Origin: Prolixibacteraceae bacterium UBA6029
GTDB lineage: Bacteria > Bacteroidota > Bacteroidia > Bacteroidales > Prolixibacteraceae
Assembly: GCA_002429385.1 (NCBI GenBank)
Contig: DIZL01000005.1
Location: 184,230 to 248,229 of the forward strand
Direction of reading: 5' to 3'
DNA: 64,000 bases
Part shown: positions 1 to 8,078 of the stretch, in pieces
Position numbering within the stretch: position 1 is the first letter of the stretch
How the letters are laid out: each line of letters opens with the position of its first letter
Made by a program: the position numbers and the translations under genes
Notes under the pieces: generated by a model
The model's database searches: none
Told to the model about the DNA's origin: nothing
What the model saw: the letters and a program-made list of their open reading frames with translations, nothing else

Positions 1-1
1 A

Positions 2-151
2 TCCGTTTATAATGTTTCAGGAAAAGTAATATACAAATCATTGATTACAAGAATGGAGGAAACTATCGATCTTCAAGGAAATCCGTCTGGAGTATATTTT
101 ATTAAAATAGGCGAAAAGGTTAATGAGATCTTTAAGATAGTTTTGCAATAA
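2..151 (+). CDS. C-terminal T9SS sorting domain of a secreted protein (partial)
   Basis: The window opens inside a reading frame that ends with TAA at 149-151. The 49 visible residues run from SVYNVSGKVIYKS to NEIFKIVLQ and contain the segment GNPSGVYFIKIGEK. This is the pattern of a type A sorting domain of the type IX secretion system: an 'N..GkviY' strand, then 'L..G.YfikI', then a short basic end. The domain would direct the protein across the outer membrane and be removed at the cell surface. The catalytic or binding part lies upstream of the window, so the function cannot be given. The other domain of this kind in the window ends the GH5 enzyme at 51031. Confidence 0.75.
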   Translation, partial: SVYNVSGKVIYKSLITRMEETIDLQGNPSGVYFIKIGEKVNEIFKIVLQ

Positions 152-568
152 CATTATCCCTGTTCCTATGGATATGCCTAAAAGCTGGTTGAAAATTTAT
201 CGGTTTAGGTATCAGCACGGATCACAGATCTGCAGTTAAAAGGTGCAGATTGCATCCTCGATAACTATCGGGACTGCACCAGCTGCTGTGAACAAGTTGA
301 ATACATATCCGAAAGCTGGTTGACGTCTGGCATGTCGCTTCGTAAAGAAGAACTCTTATAAGAGCGATTTGCAGGGTAATAATCAGATTTCTTTCTAAGA
401 ATTACAGGGAGATTTAACAATTAATAAACATTATCTCTTCAAATTTTGTTGCTATTACAGAAGTTTTGTTAAGGTTAATTTAATATTCAGGAATCACGTT
501 TTCGTTCAGGAATTTCAGGTTTAACCTATTGGGTAACTTATGAACAAATCCTATAAATTCATATTCCT
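152..568. other. 417-bp intergenic region with hairpins and a 12-bp duplicated segment
   Basis: No convincing reading frame is present. AAAGCTGGTTGA occurs twice (181-192 and 312-323), each preceded by a similar ATATGCCT or ATATCCG. Between the copies is a nested hairpin: GGTGCAG (242-248) pairs with CTGCACC (274-280), and inside it CTCGAT pairs with ATCGGG around an AACT loop. A perfect 12-bp palindrome, CTCTTATAAGAG, lies at 353-364. The last 150 bases are AT-rich and must hold the promoter of the pyrophosphatase gene, but I see no clear TAnnTTTG box. Confidence 0.45.
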
Positions 569-2998
569 ATGAAGCGACTTATTATTCTACTTCTTACATT
601 TATTTCCTCTGTCGCCGCAATGGCAAGTGAAGCGGACCTTGTAATTCCTGAATTGTCTCCCCGGCAGAATAACCTATTAATGATGGGTTTTGTGGTTTGC
701 ATGATCGGGATTGTGTTCGGGATGATTGTATTCTTCAAAATAAAGCGAATGGCAGCCCATCCGGCTATGCTCGAAGTCTCAAGTGTAATCTTTGAAACCT
801 GTAAAACCTACCTTCTCCAACAGGGAAAGTTTATCGTGGTTTTGTTTGTGGTCATCGGTAGCATTATCGGTTTTTATTTTGGTTTTCTACAGGGATACTT
901 GCTGTCGCAGGTAGTCCTCATCCTGATCTGGACCATGATTGGTATCCTGGGATCATACTCTGTAGCCTGGTTTGGCATCCGGATGAACACTTATGCAAAC
1001 AGCAGGATGGCTTTTGCCTCCCTGGAACGCAAACCCGTAAAACTCTTAAATATTCCACTCGATGCCGGTATGAGTATTGGGGTGATGCTGGTCTGTGTCG
1101 AACTGATTATGATGCTCATTATATTGCTCTTTGTACCGAGGGATATGGCTGGCGCCGCATTTATCGGTTTTGCCATCGGTGAATCGTTAGGAGCCAGCGC
1201 TCTCCGCATCGCGGGGGGGATATTTACCAAGATCGCAGATATCGGCAGCGATCTGATGAAGATCTATTTCAAAATTAAGGAGGACGATCCGAGGAATCCG
1301 GGTGTCATTGCAGACTGCGCAGGTGATAATGCAGGCGACAGTGTAGGACCCACAGCGGACGGTTTTGAAACATATGGGGTAACTGGCGTGGCATTGATCA
1401 GTTTCATTGTCCTGGCTGTCGGACAGAGTATGCCCGAAAGTGATAAAATCATCTATCAAAGTACTTTCCTTACCTGGATATTTTCTATACGGATATTGAT
1501 GGTTATCACCTCTATCGGGTCGTTTCATATTAACAAACAGTTCACTAAACTCTTCCACGATAAGAAGGAGGACATCGATTTTGAAGAGCCCTTAACGATG
1601 CTGGTATGGCTGACTTCGTTGATTTCCATTGTAGTCACTTTCATAAGCAGTTATTTCCTGATTGGCAATTTGCCCGGGCACCTGTGGATTACACTCTCCA
1701 CCATTATCAGTTGCGGCACCTTTGGTGCGGCGCTTATTCCAGAAATCACCAAGCTATTCACCAGCCCCAAATCGATCCATGTAACGGAAACGGTTGCTGC
1801 CTCAAGGGAAGGCGGAGCATCGCTGAATATACTCTCGGGATTGGTAGCAGGAAATTTCAGCGCCTTTTGGCTTGGACTGGTCTTTGCCACATTAATGTTC
1901 ATCTCGTACATTGTAAGCGGCTATATTCCGCCGAACCTAATGGTTTATCCTTCCATATTTGCCTTTGGATTGGTTGCTTTCGGCTTCCTGGGAATGGGTC
2001 CGGTTACCATTGCCGTTGACAGTTACGGTCCGGTTACCGATAACGCGCAATCTATCTATGAGTTGTCACTGATCGAGAAAATTCCAAACATTGAAGCAGA
2101 CATTGAAGCCGAATATGGTTTTAAACCTGATTTTGAGAAGGCCAAGCATTATCTGGAGGCCAATGATGGCGCGGGCAATACCTTTAAAGCCACGGCCAAA
2201 CCGGTACTTATCGGTACGGCAGTCGTTGGTGCTACAACGATGATTTTCTCACTGATCCTGATCATACAGAAGAAAATAGGCGTCCAGCCGGAGCTCATTC
2301 TCAGCCTGCTGAATCCATACACCATCATGGGCTTTGTGGCCGGGGGCAGTGTCGTGTACTGGTTTACGGGAGCATCCATCCAGGCCGTTACAGCCGGAGC
2401 CTACCGGGCTGTCGAATATATCAGGGATCATATAAACCTTGATCCGGATGCGGATGCCAGGGCATCGGTTGAAACATCGAAGGAAGTGGTGCGGATATGT
2501 ACCAATTATGCCCACGCGGGAATGATCAATATCTTCATTGCCATTTTCTCATTTGCACTGGCCCTGGCCTTCTTTTCAGCACCTTCAGGTTCTGCTGTTA
2601 AAGGAGCTACTGAGGGAAATATGGCTGTCTCGTTTTTTGTCAGTTACCTGATCTCCCTGGCCGTTTTTGGATTGTTTCAGGCTATTTTTATGGCCAATGC
2701 GGGTGGATGCTGGGACAACACTAAGAAGGTGTGTGAGGTTGACCTGAAGGAAAAAGGGACCCCTTTGCATGATGCGACGGTGGTAGGCGATACTGTTGGA
2801 GACCCGTTCAAGGATACTTCAGCGGTAGCCTTAAACCCGATCATTAAGTTTACCACCCTGTTTGGACTGCTGGCCATGGAGATCGCCATAAACGAAGAGT
2901 TTCGGGCCATCGCACCCTATGTCGGGGTTGTTTTTCTGGTGATTGCCCTGGTATTCGTTTACCGGTCATTCTACCGGATGAGGATTGTAAAGAATTAG
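569..2998 (+). CDS. hppA: Membrane-bound proton/sodium-translocating pyrophosphatase
   Basis: Hydrolyses pyrophosphate at the cytoplasmic face and pumps H+ and/or Na+ outward. The 809-residue protein has a hydrophobic start and about 16 membrane helices. Family motifs are visible: GGIFTKIADIGSDL, then EDDPRNPGVIADCAGDNAGD (substrate and Mg2+ ligands), and near the C-terminus DATVVGDTVGDPFKDTSAVA. In the segment GNTFKATAK, a Lys occupies the position that is Ala in K+-dependent enzymes and Lys in K+-independent ones, so it is predicted K+-independent. The ion cannot be fixed by eye. At 809 residues it is at the long end for the family. The gene converges with the gene at 3002, with only three bases between the stop codons and no obvious terminator. 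Confidence 0.95.
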   Translation: MKRLIILLLTFISSVAAMASEADLVIPELSPRQNNLLMMGFVVCMIGIVFGMIVFFKIKRMAAHPAMLEVSSVIFETCKTYLLQQGKFIVVLFVVIGSIIGFYFGFLQGYLLSQVVLILIWTMIGILGSYSVAWFGIRMNTYANSRMAFASLERKPVKLLNIPLDAGMSIGVMLVCVELIMMLIILLFVPRDMAGAAFIGFAIGESLGASALRIAGGIFTKIADIGSDLMKIYFKIKEDDPRNPGVIADCAGDNAGDSVGPTADGFETYGVTGVALISFIVLAVGQSMPESDKIIYQSTFLTWIFSIRILMVITSIGSFHINKQFTKLFHDKKEDIDFEEPLTMLVWLTSLISIVVTFISSYFLIGNLPGHLWITLSTIISCGTFGAALIPEITKLFTSPKSIHVTETVAASREGGASLNILSGLVAGNFSAFWLGLVFATLMFISYIVSGYIPPNLMVYPSIFAFGLVAFGFLGMGPVTIAVDSYGPVTDNAQSIYELSLIEKIPNIEADIEAEYGFKPDFEKAKHYLEANDGAGNTFKATAKPVLIGTAVVGATTMIFSLILIIQKKIGVQPELILSLLNPYTIMGFVAGGSVVYWFTGASIQAVTAGAYRAVEYIRDHINLDPDADARASVETSKEVVRICTNYAHAGMINIFIAIFSFALALAFFSAPSGSAVKGATEGNMAVSFFVSYLISLAVFGLFQAIFMANAGGCWDNTKKVCEVDLKEKGTPLHDATVVGDTVGDPFKDTSAVALNPIIKFTTLFGLLAMEIAINEEFRAIAPYVGVVFLVIALVFVYRSFYRMRIVKN

Positions 2999-3001
2999 GA
3001 T

Positions 3002-4255
3002 TTACGTCTTGTGCTTCTTTTTCTTGGCTGCAGGAAATAAAACATTGTTCAGGATCAAGCGGTAACCTGGTGAGTTTGGGTGTAAATTAAGGTCGGTGGG
3101 CGGATCACCCACAAAATGCTGATAATCTTCCGGATCATGGCCCCCGTAAAACGTCCAGAATCCTTTGCCCAGATCACCATGAATGTAACGAGCTTCTCCG
3201 GCAGCTTTGTTTTCGCCCATGATCAGGACATTCGGCTTGATCAGCTTCCGGTTAAAAGCAGTCGTCTCGCCCATAAAACCTTTGATCATATTGACATGGT
3301 TCTGGCAGAGCATGGTTGGAACGGGATCCCATTTGGCCGAGAACTGGAACAGGGTAAAATAGTCATTTTCGCGGGAAACCTTTCGGGTTGTTGACACATC
3401 GATGTCGGAAAAACGGTACTCATAGGGATTCCGGCTTAGCGTGAAGTTCTGAAAGGCCAGAGTGTTTGTAAAATCTAGTTTTGAATTCATATCCGGATCA
3501 GCAGGATCGCCGTCGAACATCGATTCGCAGATATCAACTCCCTGTGCTGCCTGCGCAATATCATAGGTGTCTGTAGCGGCACACATGGCAAACAGGAACC
3601 CTCCGTTTTCAACAAACTGATGGATTTCACGGGTAACTACTTTCTTCATTTCCGAAACCTTCAGGAATCCGAGCTTTTGAGCCAATTCTTTATTGATTCT
3701 GACCTCTTCCTGGTACCAGGGAACGTGTTGGTAGGCCTGGAAGAATTTCCCAAACTGACCGCTAAAATCTTCGTGATGAAGATGCAGCCAGTCATAGTCT
3801 TTAAGTTTTCCATTGATGATTTCCTCATCGAATACAATATCGAATTTTATTTCCGCATATTTTAGCACCAGCGTTACGGCATCGTCCCAGGGCTGCTTAT
3901 TAGGTGGGGAATAGACAGCAATCCTCGGGGCCTTTTGCATGCTGACGGCGTCCTGGTTCACATCCTCACGTGCAATATCGTTGAGGATATTATTGGCCTG
4001 ACCATCAGCCAGTGTTTCGAAGCTTACTCCCCTGACCAGGCATTCGCTGGCAATAGCCTGCTGATGCTGAATCAGGAAACTTCCGCCACGGTAATTGAGC
4101 AGCCATTTGACCTCAATGCCCTGTTCAAGTGTCCAGTAAGTAATCCCGTAAGCTTTTAAATGGTTGGTCTGTTTTTCATCCATCGGAATCAGGATAAAAG
4201 TTGCCTGTACGGTTTGAACCAGCAATACCAGCATCAGGATCAACAGTCCTTTCAT
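3002..4255 (-). CDS. Secreted conserved Bacteroidota protein, amidotransferase-like fold, function unknown
   Basis: The likely start is the ATG at 4255, five bases after the dnaB stop, giving 417 residues that open with a clear signal peptide (MKGLLILMLVLLVQTVQA). A longer frame would run into dnaB and add a non-signal extension. After the signal come FILIPMDEKQTNHLKAYGI and LLNYRGGSFLI, then IAVYSPPNKQPWDDAV, YDWLHLHHEDF and a GGFLFAMCAATDTYD segment that resembles the nucleophile elbow of class I amidotransferase-like folds. Relatives are, from memory, sometimes labelled asparagine synthetase B; nothing visible here supports that reaction, and an exported protein would be an odd place for it. 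The tail is lysine-rich. Probably cotranscribed with dnaB. Confidence 0.6.
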   Translation of the reverse strand: MKGLLILMLVLLVQTVQATFILIPMDEKQTNHLKAYGITYWTLEQGIEVKWLLNYRGGSFLIQHQQAIASECLVRGVSFETLADGQANNILNDIAREDVNQDAVSMQKAPRIAVYSPPNKQPWDDAVTLVLKYAEIKFDIVFDEEIINGKLKDYDWLHLHHEDFSGQFGKFFQAYQHVPWYQEEVRINKELAQKLGFLKVSEMKKVVTREIHQFVENGGFLFAMCAATDTYDIAQAAQGVDICESMFDGDPADPDMNSKLDFTNTLAFQNFTLSRNPYEYRFSDIDVSTTRKVSRENDYFTLFQFSAKWDPVPTMLCQNHVNMIKGFMGETTAFNRKLIKPNVLIMGENKAAGEARYIHGDLGKGFWTFYGGHDPEDYQHFVGDPPTDLNLHPNSPGYRLILNNVLFPAAKKKKHKT

Positions 4256-4259
4256 ACGG

Positions 4260-5828
4260 TTAGAACGGAATATGTTCGCCTCCTGTATTTTCATAATGGC
4301 TGAATTTATCTTTATCGAAGGATGAGTTAACCGGGATTGCCGCACCTTTTCGGAATGGATCGCCGGAGTCATCATTCATCTTTGACTGCATTTTCTGTCC
4401 GTAGTGTCCGCCACCAATCTCTTCAGGAATAATGTTCTCCATATCGGCGAATTTGGCCAGGTTCTTTTTAAACGAAAGCTTTACATCACCAACGGCACCA
4501 TTACGGTGTTTGGCAATAATGATCTCGGCCACTCCGATGAGTGAATTTCCATCTTCATCCTCTGTAATTCCGTAATATTCCGGACGGTGAATAAACAACA
4601 CGATATCGGCATCCTGTTCGATAGCTCCCGATTCGCGAAGGTCGGAAAGCTGAGGGCGTTTACCCTCACGTGATTCAACCGACCGGTTCAACTGCGAGAG
4701 GGCAATTACCGGAATGTCCAGTTCCTTGGCGATGGCTTTCAGCGAACGGGAGATCAAACTTACTTCCTGCTCACGACTGCCCCTGTTGTCTATTCCGGCC
4801 GTCATCAATTGTAGGTAATCGACGATCACCGCGCCAATGTTGTGCTGTAATTTTAACCTGCGACATTTTGCCCTGAATTCGAAAACTGATAAGGCAGGGG
4901 TATCGTCAATAAATAGTGGCGCATCGTCCAGAACTGCCAGTTTGCGGTGGAAATGATCCCATTCCCATCCCTGGAGCCTGCCGTTCTTTATTTTTTCAGA
5001 ACCTAACTCTGTTTCTGCGGAAATCAAACGGTTAACCAACTGCATCGAGGACATTTCGAGTGAGAAGACCGCAACCGGCACTTTATGTTCGACGGCCATG
5101 TTACGCGCCATTGATAGTACGAAGGCCGTTTTCCCCATTGAAGGACGGGCGGCCACAATAATAAGGTCAGTCTTTTGCCATCCGGAGGTGATACGGTCGA
5201 GAGCAGAAAAACCGCTGGGTGCGCCACTCAGTCCGTCTTCGCGGTGTGAAGCCGCTTCGATCTGGATCGCTGCTTCACGCAAGAGTGGCTTGATGGGCAT
5301 GGATTCCTTCTTGATGTTTCCTTCGGCAACCTGAAAGAGAGCGGTCTCCGAAAAATCGATCAGGTCATCCACATCAATGGCATCATCATATGCCTTGGTT
5401 TGTATTTCGCTGGAGACACGGATCATTTCGCGCTGAATAAACTTCTGGGCAATGATACGCGAGTGAAATTCAATATGTGCCGCCGATGCCACCCTGGCAG
5501 TCAGCTGGGTGATCAGCATAGGCCCTCCCACTTCTTCGAGCAGGTTCCTGTTTTTCAGTTCCTGGGTAACCATCAGCAAATCGACAGGCTTCTCGTGAGT
5601 CGAGAGATATTTGATGACGTCAAATATTTTCTGGTGGACTTCCTTGTAAAAGCTACGGGTATCAATGATGTCAGCGACTGTAACGTAGGCGTCACGTTCG
5701 AGCATCAATGCACCCAAAACGGCCTCTTCCACTTCAATGGCCTGTGGGGGTATTTTGCCATACTGAGCGTTGATTTGCTCAATATTCATCTTGTTCTGCT
5801 GTTGGTAATTCTTTTTTTCTGTGGCCAT
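4260..5828 (-). CDS. dnaB: Replicative DNA helicase DnaB
   Basis: Hexameric helicase that unwinds DNA at the replication fork. From the ATG at 5828 the protein has 522 residues, a normal size. The frame stays open 22 codons further upstream, but the usual N-terminus (PPQAIEVEEAVLGALMLE) follows soon after 5828. Visible are the N-terminal DnaB domain, the Walker A motif ARPSMGKTAF, the Walker B segment VIVDYLQLM, and LSQLNRSVESREGKRPQLSDL with DLRESGAIEQDADIVLFIHR. No intein is present. The protein ends in a Bacteroidota-like tail (GGEHIPF). Start choice is the only real doubt. Confidence 0.95.
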   Translation of the reverse strand: MATEKKNYQQQNKMNIEQINAQYGKIPPQAIEVEEAVLGALMLERDAYVTVADIIDTRSFYKEVHQKIFDVIKYLSTHEKPVDLLMVTQELKNRNLLEEVGGPMLITQLTARVASAAHIEFHSRIIAQKFIQREMIRVSSEIQTKAYDDAIDVDDLIDFSETALFQVAEGNIKKESMPIKPLLREAAIQIEAASHREDGLSGAPSGFSALDRITSGWQKTDLIIVAARPSMGKTAFVLSMARNMAVEHKVPVAVFSLEMSSMQLVNRLISAETELGSEKIKNGRLQGWEWDHFHRKLAVLDDAPLFIDDTPALSVFEFRAKCRRLKLQHNIGAVIVDYLQLMTAGIDNRGSREQEVSLISRSLKAIAKELDIPVIALSQLNRSVESREGKRPQLSDLRESGAIEQDADIVLFIHRPEYYGITEDEDGNSLIGVAEIIIAKHRNGAVGDVKLSFKKNLAKFADMENIIPEEIGGGHYGQKMQSKMNDDSGDPFRKGAAIPVNSSFDKDKFSHYENTGGEHIPF

Positions 5829-5898
5829 TTTACTTGAATTCAATCGATCTTGTACTTGGTTTTTTTCTGCCTGATGGGTTTTGCAGGGTTTCAAAGGT

Positions 5899-5925
5899 AA
5901 AAAAAAAGGAGACCTTTCAGCCTCC
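5899..5925 (-). terminator. Rho-independent terminator on the minus strand, upstream of dnaB
   Basis: Read on the minus strand, GGAGGCT, a GAAA tetraloop and GGTCTCC form a 7-bp stem with two G-U pairs, followed by nine T. It would stop minus-strand transcripts arriving from the antitoxin/toxin side before dnaB, implying that dnaB has its own promoter very close to its start. Confidence 0.7.
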
Positions 5926-6519
5926 TCAGAGATTAAGTTATTGACAAAATTGCTTCTCTTCAGGTTTGAGGATAAACTGGTATCTGAAATAAAGTATGAA
6001 TATTAATTTGAGGTAATCAGCATCTGATTTTTCATTTCATTTAGTTAAGATTCTTTCCATCAACGCAGAATCCACTGACAGTAGTGTTTTGGCCGGAGTC
6101 GATTGCACAGACCCTTCAAACGAACCGTTTATTGCATTTCTGATGTATACAGTTCTTATCCCCTAACTTTCCCAATGTAAATGATTCTATTCTCTGTCAT
6201 ACCTCTTTCATATCTCTGTCATACCTCTTTCAGTACAAATTCGAAACAAATTCGAAACAAATTCATAACAAATACGTAACAAATTCGTAGCCATTCGAAT
6301 TTGTGTCGAATTTGTATCGAATTATATTCGAATTTGTACTGAAAGAGGTATGAAAGAGATATGACAGAGGTAAAAATAAATCCAATTGCAATACTTTCCC
6401 TGAACAGGAGAAAAGGCAGAAGAATAGATCAGTAAAAGGGGATCCAATCATTTAAAAAATAAATGCAACTGGAGTATTGTTGCAATTTATATACAATGCA
6501 AATACATGACTCTGGCTGG
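5926..6519. other. Gene-free region holding the largest 11-bp-phased array
   Basis: No plausible gene is seen in about 600 bases. The middle is the array described at 6189-6375. The left flank (about 6080-6190) resembles the left flank of the array at the window end: both have a GAGT.G.TTGCA-like segment and TTCAAA followed by AATGCATTTC- or TTGCATTTC-like sequence. This suggests that the repeated unit is larger than the array itself. Confidence 0.5.
6189..6375. repeat. Array of 17 degenerate 11-bp units with inverted symmetry
   Basis: Cut every 11 bases from 6189, the sequence falls into ATTCTCTGTCA, TACCTCTTTCA, TATCTCTGTCA, TACCTCTTTCA, GTACAAATTCG, AAACAAATTCG (then variants), TAGCCATTCGA, ATTTGTGTCGA, ATTTGTATCGA, ATTATATTCGA, ATTTGTACTGA, AAGAGGTATGA, AAGAGATATGA and CAGAGGTAAAA. 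The right half is roughly the reverse complement of the left half, so the transcript could form a long hairpin. The 11-bp phase is kept through the centre and across both unit types. There are no spacers of CRISPR length and no reading frame. Confidence 0.85.
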
Positions 6520-6789
6520 TTATTTTGGAAAGTAACTGTAAATCATGCTGCGGTGCAAAAAACGAATTAACTCTATTGTCGATTTTTCAAGAACAAAGCC
6601 AATTCGATAATCTCCTATTCGGATTCGATATGCATTTTTACTTCCTTTCAGCTTCTTACAATTGGGAATATCTATAAGTTTATGCGCATTCTGAATTACT
6701 TCGATACAATCAGCAATAGAACAAAGAAGTTTGTGGTCAGTTAATTTCGAAGTGTCTTTTTCAAAAGACTAATCAATCAAAACGTTCAT
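6520..6789 (-). pseudogene. RelE/ParE-superfamily toxin with an amber codon at position 7
   Basis: Translated on the minus strand from the ATG at 6789: MNVLID, then TAG, then SFEKDTSKLTDHKLLCSIAD and onward through KKLKGSKNAYRIRIGDYRIGF to LIRFLHRSMIYSYFPK and TAA. The KLKG..NAYRIRIGDYRIGF core and the C-terminal LHR...Y are typical of RelE-family mRNA interferases. The TAG stands where a Lys codon (AAG) would be expected, so one substitution explains it. No methionine follows until the last dozen codons, so reinitiation is unlikely. The ATG overlaps the stop of the antitoxin gene (ATGA), the usual coupling of such operons. The rest of the frame is intact, so the mutation looks recent. Confidence 0.8.
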
Positions 6790-6983
6790 TTTCTGAGTTT
6801 CTGAAGATAACTATCTGTACTGACATATTTTCCTGTTCGGCCTTCTTTGATTGCCTGAGACAATCCAATATCTTCTTTTTCTTCTTCAGTGAGATATTTT
6901 ACAGTAATTCCTAATTTTTTAGCTAAGTCCGTAAGTATTTTTAGATCTGCTTTTGAATTACCTTGTAAGACAGCTGTTTCCAT
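6786..6983 (-). CDS. Antitoxin partner of the RelE-type toxin
   Basis: A 65-residue acidic/basic protein beginning METAVLQGNSKADLKILTDL and ending DSYLQKLRK. It has the layout of small antitoxins that precede RelE-type toxins in Bacteroidota: an N-terminal helical part containing LAKKLGITVKYLTEEE, and a flexible tail that would wrap the toxin. The ATG at 6983 is chosen over one 14 codons upstream because the added residues (MILYFCLSTSKIDK) do not look like part of the family. Its TGA overlaps the toxin ATG. With the toxin frame broken, it is now an orphan antitoxin that may still repress its promoter. Confidence 0.7.
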   Translation of the reverse strand: METAVLQGNSKADLKILTDLAKKLGITVKYLTEEEKEDIGLSQAIKEGRTGKYVSTDSYLQKLRK

Positions 6984-7081
6984 TTTATCGATTTTAGAAG
7001 TGCTTAAACAAAAGTACAAAATCACAGCAACAAATTGAATTATAAAAGCTAAAATTAATAGTGGCTGGTAAGCCTGGGACT

Positions 7082-8059
7082 TTATTTCAGTTTATCTTCG
7101 ATAATCAGGCCCAGGATATCGCCTAGTTTACGATCCATGGCAGCAATTTGCTGAGGGACGAAGCTGGTTGAGGTCATGCCCGGGGTGGTGTTTACTTCCA
7201 GAAAATAGAATTCATTGTCCTTTAGAATGTAGTCGATACGCACAATGCCTGAGCAGTCGCACAGATCGTAAATCCGGGAGGAAAGTTGCTGTATTTTGCT
7301 GGTCAGTTCAGCTGAAATGCGTGCAGGAGTAATTTCGTCGGTCATTCCGACGGTATATTTGGCTTCGAAATCGAAGAACTCATTTTGAGGAATCACTTCA
7401 GTTACGGGGAACAGAAATTCCTGACCGGACAGTTTTACCAGTCCGCAAGTAAACTCTGGACCATCGATAAATTGCTCTATCAGGATATCAGCGCTTTCTT
7501 TAGTGGCCATTTCGAGCGCTTCCAGAAGCTGGTCTTTTTCCTTCACTTTGGTTACCCCGAAACTTGAACCACCGGCATTGGGCTTTACAAAGAGCGGTAA
7601 TCCCAGATTTTCAATGAGCTGATCCACATTAACCTGATCACCTTTGAACAGACGGACCGATTTGGCCATACGGACATCGAAATTGCGAAGATAATTGCTG
7701 CAGAAATACTTGTTGAAGGTAAGAGCCGATGAATACACCCCGCAGGTAGAGTAGGGGATTTTGACCATATCGAAATATCCCTGGAGTTTGCCGTCTTCGC
7801 CAGGAGTGCCGTGTATAGTGATGTAGGCAAAATCGAATGTTATCTTTTCCCCGTTTCTGACAAATGAGAAATCGTTTTTATCAACGGGTGCAATCAACTG
7901 GGTGTTTTCAAAAACATCCCATTCAAGGCCTACCATCTGTACTTTCCAGACATTGTAAACGTTTGAATCAATGGACTGATAGACATTAATGCTGCTCTTT
8001 ACCGACACTACAAATTCGGATGAATCGCCCCCATATACTACTGCAATATTCTTCTTCAT
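7082..8059 (-). CDS. ddl: D-alanine--D-alanine ligase
   Basis: Joins two D-alanines with ATP to make the terminal dipeptide of peptidoglycan precursors. 325 residues, ATP-grasp fold. Visible are the N-terminal IAVVYGGDSSE, the ATP-binding PLFVKPNAGGSSFGV, the loop FFDFEAKY, and the C-terminal metal and substrate segment FLEVNTTPGMTSTSFVPQQ. The Tyr ending EAKY matches dipeptide-forming enzymes; depsipeptide (vancomycin-resistance type) enzymes have Phe there. It is the last gene of the PASTA-rluD-ddl operon, 19 bases after rluD. Confidence 0.93.
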   Translation of the reverse strand: MKKNIAVVYGGDSSEFVVSVKSSINVYQSIDSNVYNVWKVQMVGLEWDVFENTQLIAPVDKNDFSFVRNGEKITFDFAYITIHGTPGEDGKLQGYFDMVKIPYSTCGVYSSALTFNKYFCSNYLRNFDVRMAKSVRLFKGDQVNVDQLIENLGLPLFVKPNAGGSSFGVTKVKEKDQLLEALEMATKESADILIEQFIDGPEFTCGLVKLSGQEFLFPVTEVIPQNEFFDFEAKYTVGMTDEITPARISAELTSKIQQLSSRIYDLCDCSGIVRIDYILKDNEFYFLEVNTTPGMTSTSFVPQQIAAMDRKLGDILGLIIEDKLK

Positions 8060-8078
8060 CTGTTTCTATTTATTTAGG

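Noticed and set aside
1187..1558. Antisense genes within the pyrophosphatase gene
   Set aside because: These frames lie wholly inside a strongly conserved gene and show no features of their own.
3002..4375. Long N-terminal extension of the secreted protein into dnaB
   Set aside because: The extension adds 40 non-signal residues before an excellent signal peptide whose ATG is five bases after the dnaB stop.
6189..6375. CRISPR array
   Set aside because: Units are 11 bp with no spacers, the unit sequence drifts, and no cas genes are present.
6520..6789. Programmed readthrough (selenocysteine or pyrrolysine) at the RelE amber codon
   Set aside because: No downstream recognition hairpin is seen, and these toxins have a Lys there by family pattern; a point mutation is simpler.
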